Source: Halobacteriovorax vibrionivorans
GTDB lineage: Bacteria; Bdellovibrionota; Bacteriovoracia; Bacteriovoracales; Bacteriovoracaceae
Reading direction: 5' to 3'
Assembly (NCBI RefSeq): GCF_003346865.1
Contig: NZ_QDKL01000002.1
Span: 62,001-126,000 of the forward strand
Length of the DNA stretch: 64,000 nucleotides
Positions 63,014-64,000 of the stretch are shown in pieces (within the stretch, counting starts at the first letter, position 1; each line of letters starts with the position of its first letter). A program made the position numbers and the translations under genes. The notes below the pieces were generated by a model. That model saw only the letters and a program-made list of their open reading frames with translations, was not told the origin of the DNA and searched no databases.

Positions 63014-64000
63014 ATGCAAAAGAAAAAAGAACAGATTATTAGCAGTATTGAAAAAGAGCTCATCAAGATTATCAGTGAGACAAATGGAATCTCATTAAGT
63101 GATACTCTTGAGCTATTGGCTCACTCTCCAAGTATTCGCGATAATCAGTTACTGGAAAAACCAGTTTTGGAATTTATGAAGCTTCTTTCTTCTTTTCAAA
63201 TTGACGAAGTTGATATTGAAACAGTTTTGAATCATCCGGTATCTGATGCTGTCTTTAACTTCTTTAAAAAATTTCCACTGCCATATTATGAAGAACATAT
63301 CCACTTAACAGGATCACTCAATGCAGAGTTCATATATCCTCGATTGAAAAAACTATTAAACGGTAAAAATAAGGCCATTTATGAAAAGAGGATTAAGGCC
63401 GTTTATGGAAAAGATGCTATCCCAATTGAGAGTGTTGAAGACGTTGATAATCTCATACGCCTAAAAGAAGGCGAGCAATTTGCGACATATTTAAGAATCC
63501 TATTTCTTGCAAAACTCATTCTAACAAATAAGAAGGCACATAAAGATGCTGCCTATCACATGGCAAAAGAACTTTATGAAAATTATAATGTGGGAAGTAT
63601 TCGACTTAAATTCACGCTTTCTCGTGCCTCAAAAATGGACTCAGAACAAATTCCAGGCATTAAAGAAGTAACAGAAGAGGATGTTGTTCTAGGACTTTAT
63701 GAGGGCTTTAAGAAATTTCAACAAGAGGTTCCAAGCTTTAAATTTATCCTCTCACCTTCGTTTAGAAAGGAATTAAATTTCTTTGATAATGATAATTTTA
63801 AAACAAAGAAAGATCACTTTGAGCATCAAGTTGACGCCCTACTTGAGCTTTTAGAAAAGTATCCATACTTAAAAGAAAACTTAGTTGAAATTGATACCGT
63901 TGGTGATGAGAAGGCCCTTTATAGAAAGGCGCATTTCAAAGAGCTTAAAAGTGGTTTAAGAAAGCTACAATATCGTGGACTAAAGATTCGTTCTCACCAT
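63014..64000 (+). CDS. Adenosine/AMP deaminase-like protein (3' end outside window)
   Basis: The frame starts at ATG 63014 (AAGAG upstream) and runs open to the window edge, 329 codons. An N-terminal helical extension of about 100 residues precedes the amidohydrolase metal motif HxHLxGS, here HIHLTGSLNAEF. Later segments (residues about 180-300) look like beta-alpha barrel units (FKFILSPSFRKEL). This matches the adenosine deaminase group; the catalytic Glu and later His lie outside the window, so activity cannot be judged. It lies 14 nt after the J-domain gene, probably in the same operon. Confidence 0.7.
   Translation, partial: MQKKKEQIISSIEKELIKIISETNGISLSDTLELLAHSPSIRDNQLLEKPVLEFMKLLSSFQIDEVDIETVLNHPVSDAVFNFFKKFPLPYYEEHIHLTGSLNAEFIYPRLKKLLNGKNKAIYEKRIKAVYGKDAIPIESVEDVDNLIRLKEGEQFATYLRILFLAKLILTNKKAHKDAAYHMAKELYENYNVGSIRLKFTLSRASKMDSEQIPGIKEVTEEDVVLGLYEGFKKFQQEVPSFKFILSPSFRKELNFFDNDNFKTKKDHFEHQVDALLELLEKYPYLKENLVEIDTVGDEKALYRKAHFKELKSGLRKLQYRGLKIRSHH

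Overview
The window looks like a chromosomal segment of a low-GC (roughly 36 %) Gram-negative bacterium of the Bdellovibrionota, most like a marine Bacteriovoracia such as Halobacteriovorax. This is inferred from family content: lipoproteins with clear lipoboxes, many small secreted proteins of unknown function, a TIGR02147-type regulator beside exported proteins, DUF4105 and DUF3015 proteins, a CsgG-like lipoprotein with a flagellar-type tail, a short flagellin, and degenerate HD-GYP proteins. Core genes are complete and intact. I saw no rRNA, tRNA or CRISPR array.

Layout. 1-4.8 kb: an M16 peptidase pair (one catalytic, one not) divergent from a metallo-beta-lactamase-fold hydrolase, then alanine dehydrogenase. 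5-6.2 kb: a secreted protein with about sixteen regularly spaced cysteines. 6.5-12 kb: a five-gene dipeptide ABC importer (dppABCDF order). 12-21 kb: an apparent exopolysaccharide operon with a BcsB-like periplasmic protein, a small outer-membrane-like protein, a GT2 synthase with an N-terminal MshEN (c-di-GMP-binding type) region, a polytopic membrane protein and an exported protein, followed by a convergent TIM-barrel-like exported protein. Three near-identical palindromes spaced 25 and 50 bp lie upstream of this operon.

21-33 kb: small secreted proteins, ribosomal proteins L33 and L31 (both without zinc cysteines), an Rsm22-type methyltransferase, citrate synthase, pyrE, two related receiver-like/HD-GYP-like proteins, DUF3015 and DUF4105 proteins, and sfsA. 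33-41.5 kb, mostly minus strand: pyrD, CsgG-like lipoprotein, a large exported protein, dnaE, YqaA. 41.5-47.7 kb: CBS protein, then an accessory run of secreted proteins including a tandem duplicate, the TIGR02147-type regulator, a HAD-like protein and small exported proteins.

47.7-48.3 kb is a gene-free, hairpin-dense segment with an inverted-repeat pair around an AT-rich core; it looks like a small non-autonomous element. 48.3-64 kb: guaBA with a 17-bp perfect hairpin before guaB, FecR-like and TPR envelope proteins, dsbD, flagellin with a plausible sigma-28 promoter, a ribosome hibernation factor, an ExbB/ExbD pair, a GT4 glycosyltransferase, a LysM lytic transglycosylase, an enolase-superfamily enzyme, a membrane J-domain protein and the start of an adenosine-deaminase-like protein.

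Taken together, the window combines peptide uptake and degradation (dpp, M16, ald), nucleotide synthesis (pyrD, pyrE, guaA, guaB), and envelope and surface functions (exopolysaccharide, flagellin, MltD-like enzyme, ExbBD, DsbD), which would suit a predatory or peptide-consuming lifestyle. That last point is inference from gene content.
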